Shown here piece by piece: positions 13,901 to 27,300 of a DNA stretch of 64,000 nucleotides. The notes under the pieces were generated by a model that saw only the letters and a list, made by a program, of their open reading frames with translations, was not told the origin of the DNA and made no database searches. Each line of letters opens with the position of its first letter. Within the stretch, counting starts at the first letter, position 1. The DNA lies in NCBI GenBank assembly GCA_000231825.2, contig JH720298.1:2016420-2080419 (forward strand), read 5' to 3'. The position numbers and the translations under genes were made by a program. The stretch comes from Tetrahymena elliotti 4EA (taxonomy: Eukaryota; Ciliophora; Oligohymenophorea; Hymenostomatida; Tetrahymenidae).

Positions 13901-16900
13901 TAGTGTTTTATCAGAAATAGATAAATATCTCACTCAAAAAACTTCAAAGAAAGATGAAGCCTTCAATTTAGACAATAGCAACTAAGAAAAATAGGAAATA
14001 GGAAGCGCTGATAAAAATTATTCTTTTGGAAATAACTCTGAAAATATTTTTGAAAGAATTAAACGTGAATCTGATAAAAAATTATAGGAAAGTGGATTCA
14101 AAATGAGTTCTGATCAAAGAGATAGTCTCATTGTCACAAATATATTCACTCCAAGCAACGCCAAAGCCGTTTCTGATTGTGGAGGTGCTTAGACATAATT
14201 TTCAAATGAATCATTTGGAATAACTCCAAAAAGAATAAATTTCCTTTAATCTAATAAGAAAAGCGAAGGAGAAATAAAAATAATAAATGCTGAAAGCTAA
14301 TTTTAAAAACTCAACCAAAGCAAGATAAAAATATAAAATGAAGAATAATAATCTTCATAAGAAATCTAAAATATTACTTCTTCAAATAGCAATTTATCAT
14401 CTTAATTGAATAATGAAATGAATTAATTGTTGTAAATGAGTTCAGAATTGAAAATGAGAACACCTCTCAATCACTAAGCAGCTTTATAAATTGATGAGAA
14501 AAAGAATCAAACTAAAGCTCCAAGCTCATATACAGTCACTTCAAATAGAAGTAATGTTTTAAAATCTCCTGTTTTAGCAACTTAAAATGATAAGAAAACA
14601 TTGAAAAGCAATCTCATTAGAGATCGTTCAAATTCAAAGAGTCCAGGCAGATAAGGATAAAATGTTAGTTAAAATTAATTAGAAAAACCTAAAAGAAAAA
14701 GTCCACTTAGGTAGGGAGTAAGTCTTCCAAAATCTACAATGAGAGATGATTTATCAATTTCAAGTGTAAATCTCAGTAGATTCGATTTAGAAAATGACGA
14801 TGAATTTGAAAATAAAAATCAATCAAATTCCTTTGTTAATTAAAAAAAAATTTAAATTCCAGCAGATTTAACTAAAATAGCTTCAACACTTGGAATTCCT
14901 AAACACAATAGAAACCAATGTCAATTGATTGAGAACATTTACAACTTAGATAGAAATGTTTGTAAATTCATGTTGAATTCAAGTGGAAAAAATATATTCT
15001 ATTAATCACTTGCTTTGCTTGATGACTCAATACCCAATCATTTTATTGTTGTTGTGACAAACTAATTCATGACACTGAGAGCAAAAATGAACAAACAAGT
15101 ATTTAATTCTTTTTATTAATTTTTTTATGGTAATATTGAATTTATTTATTTTATAATTTTAATTAGGTCAGCTGGGCTTGCATAAATTCACTCATGGGAG
15201 TTGAAACTTTGGTGCAAGTTTAGAATTTGTTGATGGAAAGAAAAATAAAACTTTTATTTATCCAACAAGAATACTTGTTATAAGAGTAATACAGATTCAT
15301 GAGAGATTAAATTAAAATGATAATTTATGAAGATCTCACTGATAAAATGCTTGAGATCAATGAAATTTATAATATTTAAAGATACCATTTATTCCATACT
15401 CTAGGATTCAAAACTTTGCAATAGGTCAATTAAGTTTGTGAAAAATATTCTTTGGTCAACATAGATGAGTAAATTAATCTTTATGGCTTTGACTTTTCAA
15501 ATATAAATTGGACATTTGAGAGCGACAAAGAAAAGAGTTTGATTAATTTCATTAGAAAAAATAATTTGAAGAAGGTCATTATGTACATTGACAAAAGCAA
15601 AAAAATTGATGAAGTTGTTTCCAGCTTTAACTAAAAAGGTTTGAAAATGCAAGCATTTAACAGCTAAAGATAAGATTAAATATAATAATTATTTTCAAAA
15701 GATTAATTTGAAATTTTATGCTGTTATAATGGTCAACATATTCCCAAATAAATTAAGCAAATTGTTTAATATTACATTCACTATCAATTGCCTAGAAGTG
15801 TTACTTCTTATGTTAATGATTTGAATGGCTATCAGTATTATCATGTTTAAAAAGGTTTCTTATATGAAAAATTCTGTTGCGGCTTTTTAACTGAGTTAGA
15901 CTTTTTCGAAATACGTTCTGACATGGTTCAAGAACTTACAGAGAAGAAGTTGATTCAAACTGTCCTTAAAGCACTTAATAATAATGGCACTGATGGCTCC
16001 TAAAACAAAAAGAAAGCTGGACCTGCCATTTCAGATGATTTCTTCTTTAATGTAGTCTTGGATGAAACAGAATAAAAAATCTAAGAACACTACAACAACT
16101 TTATGAAAGACGAAGATGAGCTCAACATAGAAAACGAATCTGAAGCCAACATAAAACAAATATAAATCACTAAATTCATTAACGAAAACTGCATCAAGCG
16201 TGAAGTCCTCATAAAAATCCTCTCCTACATTGCTGCAGATTAGGTAATTTCTCAAGCATTTATTCCTTTAAATAAAAAATATTTAAATCAGGCCAATTTA
16301 CACTTTAATCTGAATATAAAAATCTAATATTTTATTTTTCAAATAATTTTATCATTATAAAACATATTTTCATAAACTATGTAATAAACCATAACTCCTC
16401 ATTTAAAAAAAATACCAACAAAAATTTTAGATGATTAATATTTTTTTATATAAATTTTCCAACAAAACACCCAAAATTTAGTGAGAGGAGGTCAGCAATA
16501 AGGATAATCTACAATAAATAGTTTTTAAAAATGAAAAATATTAAATTCAAAAGATGTTCTAAATTATTTTTTAATAATTAAAATAAATAGGTTCAAATAA
16601 TGCCTTTCTAAGGTGTGGTAAAAATGATCTAAAAAAGTTAATTAGCAAATAATAAGATAGTGAGTGCTTTGTTAAAGAATAATTAGAATAAAACAACAAT
16701 AACATTTAGTATTTTAGATTTAGCTACAGAATTGTAGATGACTAGCTAAGAATTAAACCGTGCTTTGAAGAAACTTAATGCAGAGAAAAAGTTATAATAT
16801 GAAGTTAAGGAGGAACTTGCTTTATTAACTATTAAGCCTAATATTGAACAAATATTTGATAAGCTATTTGAATAAATTAGATTCTAAGAAGAAAAGCAAA

Positions 16901-17454
16901 TAAATGATTTAGATACAATGTACTTATGTGCTAAATTAACGTGCAATCTAACTCTAGAACAAGTTTTTAAATACTAAAAATATAAAGATATGAATAAGAA
17001 CTCTCATTTATAAGACGAAAGTACTGTAAGTCTCAAAGTTTTGCTTGAAAAATACTTAAACGAAAGTAAAGGTGACCAAATGTGTGAAATCTTTACCAAT
17101 GTAGAAAAATCAAAGCTTCCATTCATCTCTCTCAAAAGTTAAAGAGAAAAATCAAATCTACTTAAAGATATTCAAAATCTTGTACCAAGGGTATAGAAAT
17201 CAAAGTTAAATCTTGTTGAATTTTAATTGAATAAAGACTTTGATCAAATGGACTTTGAATCACAAAGTAGATTCATCTCACTCATCTTGTAAGGTATAGA
17301 TGGAAAAAATATTAATGAATTCAAACCAGCTTTGTAATTCAAAAAATACTTCAAATACGACTACTTTGATATTCTTTAAATTTCATTTGAGTATTTGTAA
17401 TAATATTACACTACTCTTCTTTAATCTGAAACAAGCAAGAAGATTAAAATATGA
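7925..17454 (+). CDS. degenerate RecQ-family helicase with long Gln/Glu-rich tandem-repeat N-terminus
   Basis: Four exons, all joined in phase 0: 7925-8050, 8124-15098, 15167-16243, 16591-17454 (3,013 aa, TGA stop). Residues 1-42 are Ala/Thr/Asn-rich. About 70-1580 is Gln/Glu-rich with 87-88-residue tandem repeats. About 1580-2290 is acidic and Ser/Asn-rich and probably disordered. From about 2295 the RecQ pattern appears: LGIPKHNRNQCQLIENI matches the zero motif, SSGKNIFYQSLALL matches motif I (GKSLCYQLPAL), KLLFIQQEYL matches the KLLYVSPERL strand, and YIHYQLPRSVTSYVNDL matches the motif V-VI segment (HYDLPKSIESYYQEIGRAGR). The GK is present. The DEAH box position reads IIYEDLTDK, and the QxxGRxGR of motif VI is absent. 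The last exon may hold a winged-helix-like segment (ILDLATELQMTSQELNRAL). The sequence suggests a RecQ fold that cannot hydrolyse ATP normally. A structural or DNA-binding role is inference. Confidence 0.85.
8205..12740 (+). repeat. coding tandem repeat, ~261 bp (87-88 aa) units
   Basis: Inside exon 2 of the RecQ-like gene a unit of about 261 bp is repeated. The anchor encoding P-I-V/A-E-E occurs at about 8958, 9222, 9483, 9743, 10003, 10264, 10505, then 11243, 11505, 11733 and 12003, with a divergent stretch between 10.55 and 11.2 kb. A typical unit reads EEEQ-(L/I)-IV-QANQESL-(I/T)-I-QQEQ-(I/V)-QQKD-xQKSNIQVE, then EVRSxNSEE and N-E-NELQKEEKE. Many glutamines are TAA/TAG, so the standard code sees only stops. 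Low sequence divergence between neighbouring units suggests recent expansion or homogenisation. The composition suggests a long helical, coiled-coil-like rod. Confidence 0.85.
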
Positions 17455-18949
17455 AATACTAAATATCAATTTATATATAAATAAACCATAAATAAATAAT
17501 TCATAGACTCTCTTTATAAATAAATTGAATTAATTAACTAATTAATTTACTACTTAATTTCATTATTAAAATTTCTAATTCTCTTTTAAATTTGTTATTT
17601 AATTTATTTTTAACATATATTCACTTTTGAGACTTACATTTGCTATAAGAATAATCTTTAAATTTATTCAATTTTAAAGTCAAATCTTTTTATTACTTTC
17701 ATATAAAGAATTGCTAGGAAATACATTTAATTTTTTAAAGAGCAAATCAGAAAAAAACAAATAAAAAAAATATTTGTTCATAAGAATTAAAAAAATAACT
17801 TTTTTACTTGTTAGTGTAAATTTATCTAAAAATTATTTATCGAGAATAGATTAATAAGTAATCTTTTAAGATAATAATCAATTTTTAATATTTTTTATGT
17901 CAAAAAAAAATTACATATTTTATTATTTGTGAAAATATTCATTCAAAATAATTTTAGAATCAGACAAGCTAAACTTCATAGAATTAACTATCTTTGGAAA
18001 AAAGTTATTGTAGCATTTAAAGATAATAAACTAAAATTAAAAAAAAATAAATGTTTGACTTGCTAGTTTAAATTTTGTATAAATATTAATTTAAAAGAGG
18101 TTAGTAGTTATTGGAAATAGGATATTTTTTGATAAAAACTTAATTTTTAAGTTAAAGAAGATGATTAAATTTAGATGCTTTCATTTTCATATTAATAGCT
18201 TCTTTATTTAGAATTTTTCATAAGAAAACAACCTTTTTATTATTTATTTTTTGTAAATGCTCATCTAAAAGTGTTAAAAACTGAAATAAATCATAAATAA
18301 TTAAAAAATTTTTTCACAAACAATCATTAAAAAATATTTTATGATTAATACTTTTTTAATAATATTATCATTTTTTATTTAGCAAATACATCTATTTAAC
18401 TATAATTTGAATCTTTTTAATGAAGATTATTAACATTTTAAATTTCAAAAAATATTAAAAAATTCTGTTGGAAATCTATTTAAAAATTTTAAATGGTTAA
18501 AATAAGTTATTTTTTTTTGTGTTTTTTTAAAGTCTATTAAATTTCTATAAGTTGTTTTAATTTTGTATAATTGCGCTCAATCTAAATTAAATATTTAAAT
18601 TGAATATCAAAAAAGTAAGTGAAGAGTGTAAAATTGTTTTGAAAAAGAGTTAAAAATACTTTTGAAAAGAAAAAGTTAAAAAATGGAATAAAATTAATAG
18701 CTCAAAATGTGATGAAATGAACATTATATGCACAGAAAGATTAAAATAAAGTTATCATCAATAAATAAATTCTCTAGAGGGAGATAAAAATAAATAAGTA
18801 TTCTACAACAAAATAAAATAAATAAATTAATTAATTTGTCCTAAGAATAACAAGAATAAATAAATATCTATTATTATAAAATATACAATTTATTTTCAAA
18901 TTTATCTGATTAATTTATTCTTCTAGAAAATTTTATTTAAGATATTTCC
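17455..18949. other. A/T-rich intergenic stretch
   Basis: No coding frame or RNA gene is visible. The sequence is almost pure A/T with short poly-A and poly-T tracts. It includes the 3' flank of the RecQ-like gene. No repeat unit of the main family is present. Confidence 0.5.
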
Positions 18950-19735
18950 ATGGAAGATTTAGTTTCTAAATAATAACATAGTTAGTTGTTAAAAATGGCT
19001 ATAAATTCATGAAGAGTCTACATTAGATATATTTATCACTTTAAAATATTTAAATCCTATTTTTACAAATTGGCATAATGTCTCTAGAATTAAGTATTAA
19101 GAATCTTAATTCATTAAAGATCAATAGAAGATACAGCATTTTATTATTTGTCCATTTTATGAATCTTAAACTCATAAATATAAAAACAAAGACAAAATGT
19201 GAGATAAAATTTCATCAAATTAAAATGTAAAATTAGTTATCTCTATTGATAATAGATCTATCTGTCTTGAGAATTAATGCTATTCGCAGCATTTACCATT
19301 TAAATTTCTCTTGAAAATTAACACTATAGACTGTATTACCTTTTAAATTAATCTTTTTGAAGTAGTTGCTTTGATCAACTACATCTGAGTAAATGAATAG
19401 TCATTATATGAATAGTAGAAGAATAGATCTTTAAAAAGTAAAAGTTTAATTATAAAATTTTTTGTTTGATTATTAGGATAAAATAAAATGAAATGAAATT
19501 GTATTTTATTTTGGAACTTTTGGAAATTTTTTGTAAAGAAAATGAATAAAAGAGCCAATTGAATGAGCAAGCAAGCAAGTAGATTAATTGTTTATAAGAA
19601 GACATAAATTAAATAATCATTACTAAGAATGATAGTTGTAAGATCTTGGAACCATCGCTATAAAATAAAGTCTATAACGACCTGGATAATCTTTGGTTTG
19701 ATTTAGCATCCCCACAAGGTCACTTAAACAAATGA
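18950..19735 (+). CDS. probable small gene of unknown function, exon structure uncertain
   Basis: Three segments have protein-like composition. From about 19011 a frame reads ESTLDIFITLKYLNPIF, TNWHNVSRIKYQESQFIKD and FIICPFYESQTHKYKNKD. A 57-nt GT...AG intron at about 19199-19255 would remove an in-frame TGA in phase and join to SICLENQCYSQHLPFKFLL and INTIDCITFQINLFE. A second intron, starting at GTAGTTGC after this and ending before 19632, would join in phase to NDSCKILEPSLQNKVYNDL, then DNLWFDLASPQGHLNK and TGA at 19733-19735. The ATG at 18950 (MEDLVSKQQHS) lies in another frame and would need a further short intron. I do not recognise a family. It could also be a decaying gene. Confidence 0.45.
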
Positions 19736-21376
19736 TTTTGTAGAAATGATTCATAGGATGCTTTTTTGTTTGTTTAATTTATTTTTTTATGCATTCATTA
19801 TTAATGTTTGCTTGCTTGCTTATTAGCTTGCTTTTTACAATTTATTTGTTTTTCTTATTTTTTTGGGTTTTCCAAAAAATATTCGAATTAAAATTGTATA
19901 TATTTTTATAAATTATTATCCCAGCTACACAGATATCAACAAAGAAAATACAGATATTTATCCCGTTGAATTAGGACCTTTAATTGAGCTCAAAAAAAAA
20001 ATTTATTTGTAGGGTGTATCTTCTACTAATTAATTACTTTTCATAATTCCATCAAAAATCAAGTTTTTTCTACATCTCTCAAAAAAATCAAAATATCTTT
20101 ATCTTTTAATTGACTTATTATAATCTGAATATCTAGTTCTATTTTAAAACCTTTGACTTTATCAGTCTCTGTGAATTATCTGTTTCATTCTTTCTTTCTT
20201 TATTTATTTGTAGGTCCTTTTGTCTATTTGTTTGATTTGTTTGTTTTTATTTAATATCTTTGATTGATTTACAATTTGAAATAAAATTTTATTAAATAAG
20301 ATAAGGCTATATTATAGTGACACTTTTTTAAATTTTTGAATGAAAATTTACAAAATAAAGTCAAAAATGAAAATATTTTTTATATTTTTAGGAAATAAAA
20401 AAGTGAATAAATATTTCAAATAATATGTAAAATTTTGAAGAAAGAAGTGGATTCTATTTATTTATTTAATTAATAAGACTACTAAATTTTTTAAATACTT
20501 AAAATGTAATAATATCTACAAAACTAAGTTTAAAAATGAAAATATTTTAGATTTTTTTGAAATAAAATGGTTGAGTGAATATGCCAAAAAAAAAGTAAAA
20601 GAATGAAGAAAGAAGTGGATTGGATTGATTTAATTTAATTAAGCGTTTTTGATTTCAACAAGTAATAGAATTTGTTATGATTTTTCATTTGATTATAGAA
20701 AATTTAATGAATGCATAAATATTAGAAAAATAAAAATGTAATGGTTATTTGAAAAATAATTATTTTTTAATTTTTATTGATAAAATAAAGAAAGTAAGCA
20801 TTTCTTTTGTTTATTGAATAAATAGTGTAAATATGCTATTTTAAGAAGTAAAAAATTATATGAAATGGGTTAGATAGCAAATTATGAAGAATTAATAAAT
20901 TAAAAAAGATGCTTTTCATTTAAAAACATAGAAAATCATAAGATTTTTATATTCAAAAAGTTGCTATTGACCTTGTGTTAATTTGTGTGGGTATTCGTCT
21001 ATATCTGTCAATTAATTATTCTTCGAAAGTTGAATTAACTGTTTTCAATTGCTTTTATGATTTTTATAGTCAGTCAGTCACTGATAAATATTAGTGAATA
21101 AGTGAATGAATACATTTATTTGCAGATTAATCAATTAGTAAATCAATCAATAAATGAATGAGTGAATAAATAAATAAATAGTTAATTAAATCAAAAATTA
21201 GGATTTAGTTTGATTGATTTGCGTAGTTTTTTTTGATTATCGTTTAATTTTTACAACAAAAAAAAAGATAAATAATATTAATAGATACATATATACATTT
21301 ATATTTATATTATACATACATACAAACAAATAAACATAAATTATTCACAAAATCTAATTTTAAAATTTGTAGTAAT
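19736..21376. other. intergenic, A/T-rich with tetranucleotide runs
   Basis: Simple tetranucleotide runs occur near 19800-19850 (TTGCTTGC type), 20180-20260 (TTTG/TTTC) and 21080-21180 (AATGAATG/AATAAATA). No frame with coding character. The end is the upstream region of the guanylyl cyclase gene. Confidence 0.5.
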
Positions 21377-24300
21377 ATGAAATCGGGAAGCTTCTATAAT
21401 TAGCAAGAGGGGGCTCAAACCCTTTATGAGTAGATGATTTAGAAGCATAGGATAGAGTAGGAATAGAATGATTGTAGTTGCAACTGCCATTCAAAAATGC
21501 GACAGGCAAAAATCCAAGAGCGTATTGTAAGAATGATAAATAGTGTATTAAATATGATTAAGAATAGCTCATATGAAAATAATAAAAATAGCATTTTTCA
21601 TTATGGAAAATAAGAATTTCTTAACAGAAAAATAAATGCAAAAATAATTTCTAATAAACATTTTTTTTTGATAAATTTTGTAAATAAAAGATTCATTTTA
21701 AGAAGGGAATCATTCAATCTGTTTTGAGTTAAAACAATTACAAAAATATTATAGTTTCATGGGACTTAGCAGTATACTATTAAAAATTGAAGAAATGAAG
21801 ATTTAATAATGAATTAATTTCTATTATTTAAAAGGTTTAAATTTTATCAGTCTTAAAAAAAATCACATACAGGAAATGGATCTATTTGATGTATTTATTA
21901 GTTATGCTCTTTCTATTATATAGACCTGAATGCAGTCCTTATACCTTCTTTTCTATTTTTGTACCTTATATTATATCAGTAATCATAAATATATGGAAGG
22001 CCATCTACACTGCTAAGCAGTATTCACAGCATGATGACCTATACAATCACCAAAAAATAGATAAACTAGTATTCATTTAGTAATTAAATAAATAGTAATC
22101 TAATATATTTTCGTATTTATTCATAGAACAATAAAAGTCATAATAAAACGATACAGCCTAAAAGCATTAAATGGAAAAATGTTGAAGTAATTTAACTAAC
22201 AATTCATTAAATAGACAGTCAATTTACTTTAATTATTCTCATTTTGTTATAAAAGCTTGGTGATATTATAAGAGTTGAAGCTGGATAAAGAGCTCCAGCT
22301 GATTTAATTATTTTAGATTCATATGATTAAAGTTTCTTCATAGATTCAGATTTCTTAGATGGAAAGTCAATACCCCAAATGAAATTATCTCTAAAACTTA
22401 CTCAAAGTATTTACAAAATTATTTTAAAGTGAAATTCAACTCATAAATTTTAGAAAATCTTACAATTTTTTATTTAAATAAAGTTAGCAAATAAATTTAG
22501 GAACAAAAGGAGAAATTTTAAAATTTTAGAAGAAATTTAGTAGGGAAAATTTAATACAAAGTAAATCAAGGAGAATAGAGTTACTATTCTGGAAGTTTGA
22601 AATTAAAAGGTGATCCTACAAGCGAAAATATAACTTCTGAAAATATTCTTTATAAAAACACCGTTTTGCACAACACAAAATGGTAATTTCAAATTCTCTT
22701 GAAAAACCTCATTTTCCTAGTTAAAAAACTTAAACATTGATTTAAATTTAAAAATAATAACTCTACCTAATAAAATCTAATCAATATTTGGCATACAAAT
22801 TAATTAATCAAAATTTAGATATTTCATTCATAAATCATTAATAGATGTTACTCCTCACTATTTTATTTAAAAACTCTTCTGCAAAATTTAAAATATTTTC
22901 TTGAAATATCATTCAATTTTTCTCATTTTTTAAATCAATTTTAAATTGTAAGCTAAAAAACAATCAAAATTTTTTAAATTAAAAAATAATTTAAATCCTC
23001 TGAATTTAATAATTTTAAAAATATTTTGAATTTTTAAAAAGAAATTAAAAAATTTTTTGTTAGAAATTTGTCAATTAATGAAAATAAAGTTAATCAGGAA
23101 ATAAAATAGATTAGATTTATTAAATTTTTTTCAATATTGCTTTTATTTTAGCTTTTTTTAAACAGCTTTTATAATTTTCATTCAATATTACATTAGATTT
23201 CATTTTAAATTACGTTGTTATTAATAAATTCAATTATAGATCGTTTATTGATTAGGAATAAAAAGTTTTTGATTTTGCAGAAATGATTTATTTTTTGATA
23301 AATAGTATTAATTAATTAATTTATTTATTTGTTTGTTTTTTGATAATTGAAAATGAAGGATATATGGGATGGTTATAGGTACTGGATGTGATTGTCAAAT
23401 GGATAAGTGGAAAAAGAAAATAATATATAAAATGAGTGTGATGGATGAGATGATAGAAAAATTTTCAGGGATTTTAATAGTGCTTTTTACTTTACTTTCT
23501 ATTCTTTTTAGGATTTTGATTTAGGGGAACAGTATTAAAAACTACCCTTATCTCAGTGATCCAAACAGTCCTGATGTGAGGACTGATATTCGTAGTTTTT
23601 GGATAACATTTATTGTAGATTCTCTTCCTCTGTATATTTTTTCAGTGTCTGATATTGTTTAGATTATAGAAGCAATCAAAATACAAAAGAGATATAAAAA
23701 TAAAATTCAAATTAAGAATGTTGCTGCTTTGGAAAATATTTCATTTGTTGATTGGTGTTTTTTTGATAAAACTCAGACTTTGACTTAGAATAACTTTGAA
23801 ATTGAAGGTTTTATTATTGATCAGCAATATTTCACTGCATCAAATATCAAAGCTAAGAGATTAAGATCTATGCAAAAAGATTAGAACAACAATGATGGAG
23901 ATAACACTCAGAGTAAAAAGCTTAAAAGTTCTAGTTAGAATTAAAATTAAATTAAGATTAGCTATAAATAAAATAGTAATGGATATTCTCCAGAATATGA
24001 TTTATAGTAGCAGCAACAAAGCTAAGGATAGGCAATTGTTAGTATTAAAAATAAAGTTAGTCAAGTGCAAGCGCAAGTTAATATGACAGATTTAACTTCA
24101 GGCTAGGAAGATGAAGAGGAAAGTAAGAATGATAAAAAAGATTAAGAGAATTAATAAGATAACAATAATAATAACAATATGTAGCAATAATATTAATAGT
24201 AAGAATATGATGATTATTAGATTCCTGAAGAGAAATTAAAACAATATAGAGTGTAAATAGAAAAAATTGATGAGGCTGGTGAAAGTATTTTAGCTAATTC

Positions 24301-27300
24301 CTCTTAAGTTGACTCTGATAAGAATTATGCCAAATTAAAGCATTAGAATTCATTATAATTGAAATAATCCCATTACAATAATAGTCAAATTACTAAACCT
24401 CATCAGAATAGATTGCGTTAGCTTACTGATAATTGTTTAAATGTGGGTTCAGATGTTAGCATACCTCAGTCACTAGAAATGAAACATGACACAGATTAAT
24501 TCAAATCAAATAGTGAATAGCAATCTAAAGATCCCTCTCCTCCCTCAAGACCTCCTTTAAATTAAAAATATAATAATAGCTTAAATATTTCTATGCAAAG
24601 CTAGCAAGATTCAAATACAAAAGCAGATAAATATTAAACAGATTAACTAGGATATGAACACTAAGAAACTAACAGAGATTTAGTATTAAATCAAGAATTT
24701 ATCTCTCCTTAAATTACATCAAGAGAAAACTAAATTCTGTAAAAATCAAGTAAAGAAGGAGGAAGTTTAGGCACAGAAGGAAACTCTGATACTGAATCTT
24801 AAAGTCCATTAGACAGTCCTTAAAAAAGGAGATAGCGTTAATAAGGAAATTAAAATCCTCATGATCATGATTTTGATGATATTCCTTAAGAAGGTTTCAG
24901 AAGTATTAGTGTTAAATCCTTTTAGCTTCATTATGAAGGGGGAGTTAGTATTCCAAATTTTGATTCTGAAAGAGAAAAAACCAATACAAATTCTAAATTA
25001 TATCTAAACCCTTCGTTTATTCAAAAGACTGAAGAAGATTAGTTGAATACCCCTAGCAACTATGATTTTAGAGTCAGTTCTCCAAGCTTCTAAGGTCTTC
25101 TTAATTCAACCAAAGCATTTTCAAAGCACCAAAGAAAATTTGAATTTTTTGATCACAACAGCAGCTAAAACTAAATATCAACTGACCATGACCAAATCAT
25201 GATAAGCAATTTACAAAAACAATACAGCAAAGTCAGCGAAGTAGAGGAAGACAATCAAGAAGATACACCCTAAAACAAAAATGATGCCAAACAAAAAAAC
25301 AACTAAACCCTTGACTATATGTAAACAAGTCACAGCCATGAAGATTTAAATTAAATTGATGATTTAAATGAAAAATCAAATAAAGTGGGATAAAATATAG
25401 CAAATTAGGAATAGAAAAATGAACAAATAAATTAAGAGGAAAAAGGTAATACCAATCCTAAAAACAACGGTAATTATTAAAAAAAATTAAAAGCTCAAAA
25501 ATAAAACAAAAAATCTTCCTCCCTATTTTACTTTTATTCATTTATTTTATTATCTATTTGAAATTATTAATTCAAAACACAATATTATTTTTTTGGTAAA
25601 TTATAGTAAAACTTTCTTTAAAATATAAAAATTGAAGAAATTAAAATAGCTAAATAATTTCCTTTCAAATATTTTTTAACAATTTTTTGAATCATCTTTT
25701 GGCTCTAAAAAAGGAGAATGTTTTTGAATTAAAACATAAAATCAAACATTTTTTAATTATTTTGATAAAAAAAAGAAAAATGTGTGATAACTTACCTTTT
25801 TTTGATTTTTGTTTCCAACTGAATAATATAATAATTTAATGCAAAATTAATACTTAAACTTTTCAAAATCTTAAATAAAAAATGTTAATATTTTGTCATA
25901 ACTCTAAGAAAATTTAATATTTTATTGTTTAAATATGAATAAAAGCTGAACTACCTAAATTTGGATTGACATTGGCTTAGGATTAATTGAAGTAGGGTGA
26001 AGGAGATGTAAATGTATTTGAGAGTTAAGAGTTGAAATCGGATAAAGTGAAAGAAGAAAATGATGAGGAACCTGAGAATGGGTCTCCAATAAAGTTTTCT
26101 AACTCTAAATCTTCATCTTCTTATCCTAAAAGTGGTCCTCAGTCTCCTTACAGACCAAGTAAATTTGCTCAGTCTTCTTTAGATGAAGAGAGCATTAAAA
26201 AAAAAAGCGATGAGCCTTAGCTATAAACACCTCCTAAATTATTTTAGGGTGGAACAATCTAATACACAGAGTAAAAAACTATGCAATTTGGATCAGATTC
26301 TGGGAATGCTGATGAATAAAATTAAATTGCAAATGAATAATCTGATAACAAAAAATAGCAATCAAATTCTGAATTTGATTAATATTTTATTTCCAATTTT
26401 GAAGCAATTAAAGCTAAAGCAGATTAGCTTCAAAAAAAGCACCCTATTTATTCTTTCGGGACATACAGCTTTTAAAAGTTAGGATCTGGCATTTAAAGTT
26501 AGAATGGTACTGGAACTTTAGATAATATATCTTAGCCCACATCTCCTATACCAATTGGCAATCATAATCCAAATATAAATTTTACTTCAGAAGAGGCAAT
26601 GGCTGAACAAGAAAAGAAAATAAAAGAAAGATTATTTAAATTGCAACTGTAAAATTAACAAAATTTATTTGATTAAGGAGGCTCTTTAGGAAATATTTAA
26701 ACTCCTCAGTTGCCATAAAGTAATGAAAATTAAAAGTTATTCAGATTCAGCAGCAAAGAAAAAGATTCTCCTTTACCCTAATAACATTTTAAATAAAATA
26801 CTTTTATATCATAAAACTCTTTCAATAATAACAACAATAATATTACTCTTAATTTAGATCACACTTCAAGCAAATATGTTACATTAAAAAGCAATGAAAT
26901 AATGAATAATTCTATCAAAGAAAGTAAAGAAAATATTCAGAGTAGTGTTATAAATTATCAAAAGGATGATTTCAATTCTATCATTAATAACTAATTCAAA
27001 CTTAGCTATTAAGCCTTGACAAATCTTAAAGATTCTGATTTAGAATCTCAAGGCTTCGTTTAAGTTGAAGATTTCTAAATCATTGAAAAAGAAAATTTAG
27101 AATAAAAATAAATGAAAAAGTATGATAGTTTCATTAAAGCTGTTATGCTATGTCGTTAGTGGAAACTTAAAATGTTACCCAATTCAGAATTTTACACAAT
27201 TGAATTCCTCAAACCTGAAGATGAAAGCATATCAAAGTTCTTTAGAAATCTTAAGGTCACTTTATAAGTTGGAACAAAGAGGGAATTAGAAGGCAAATGT

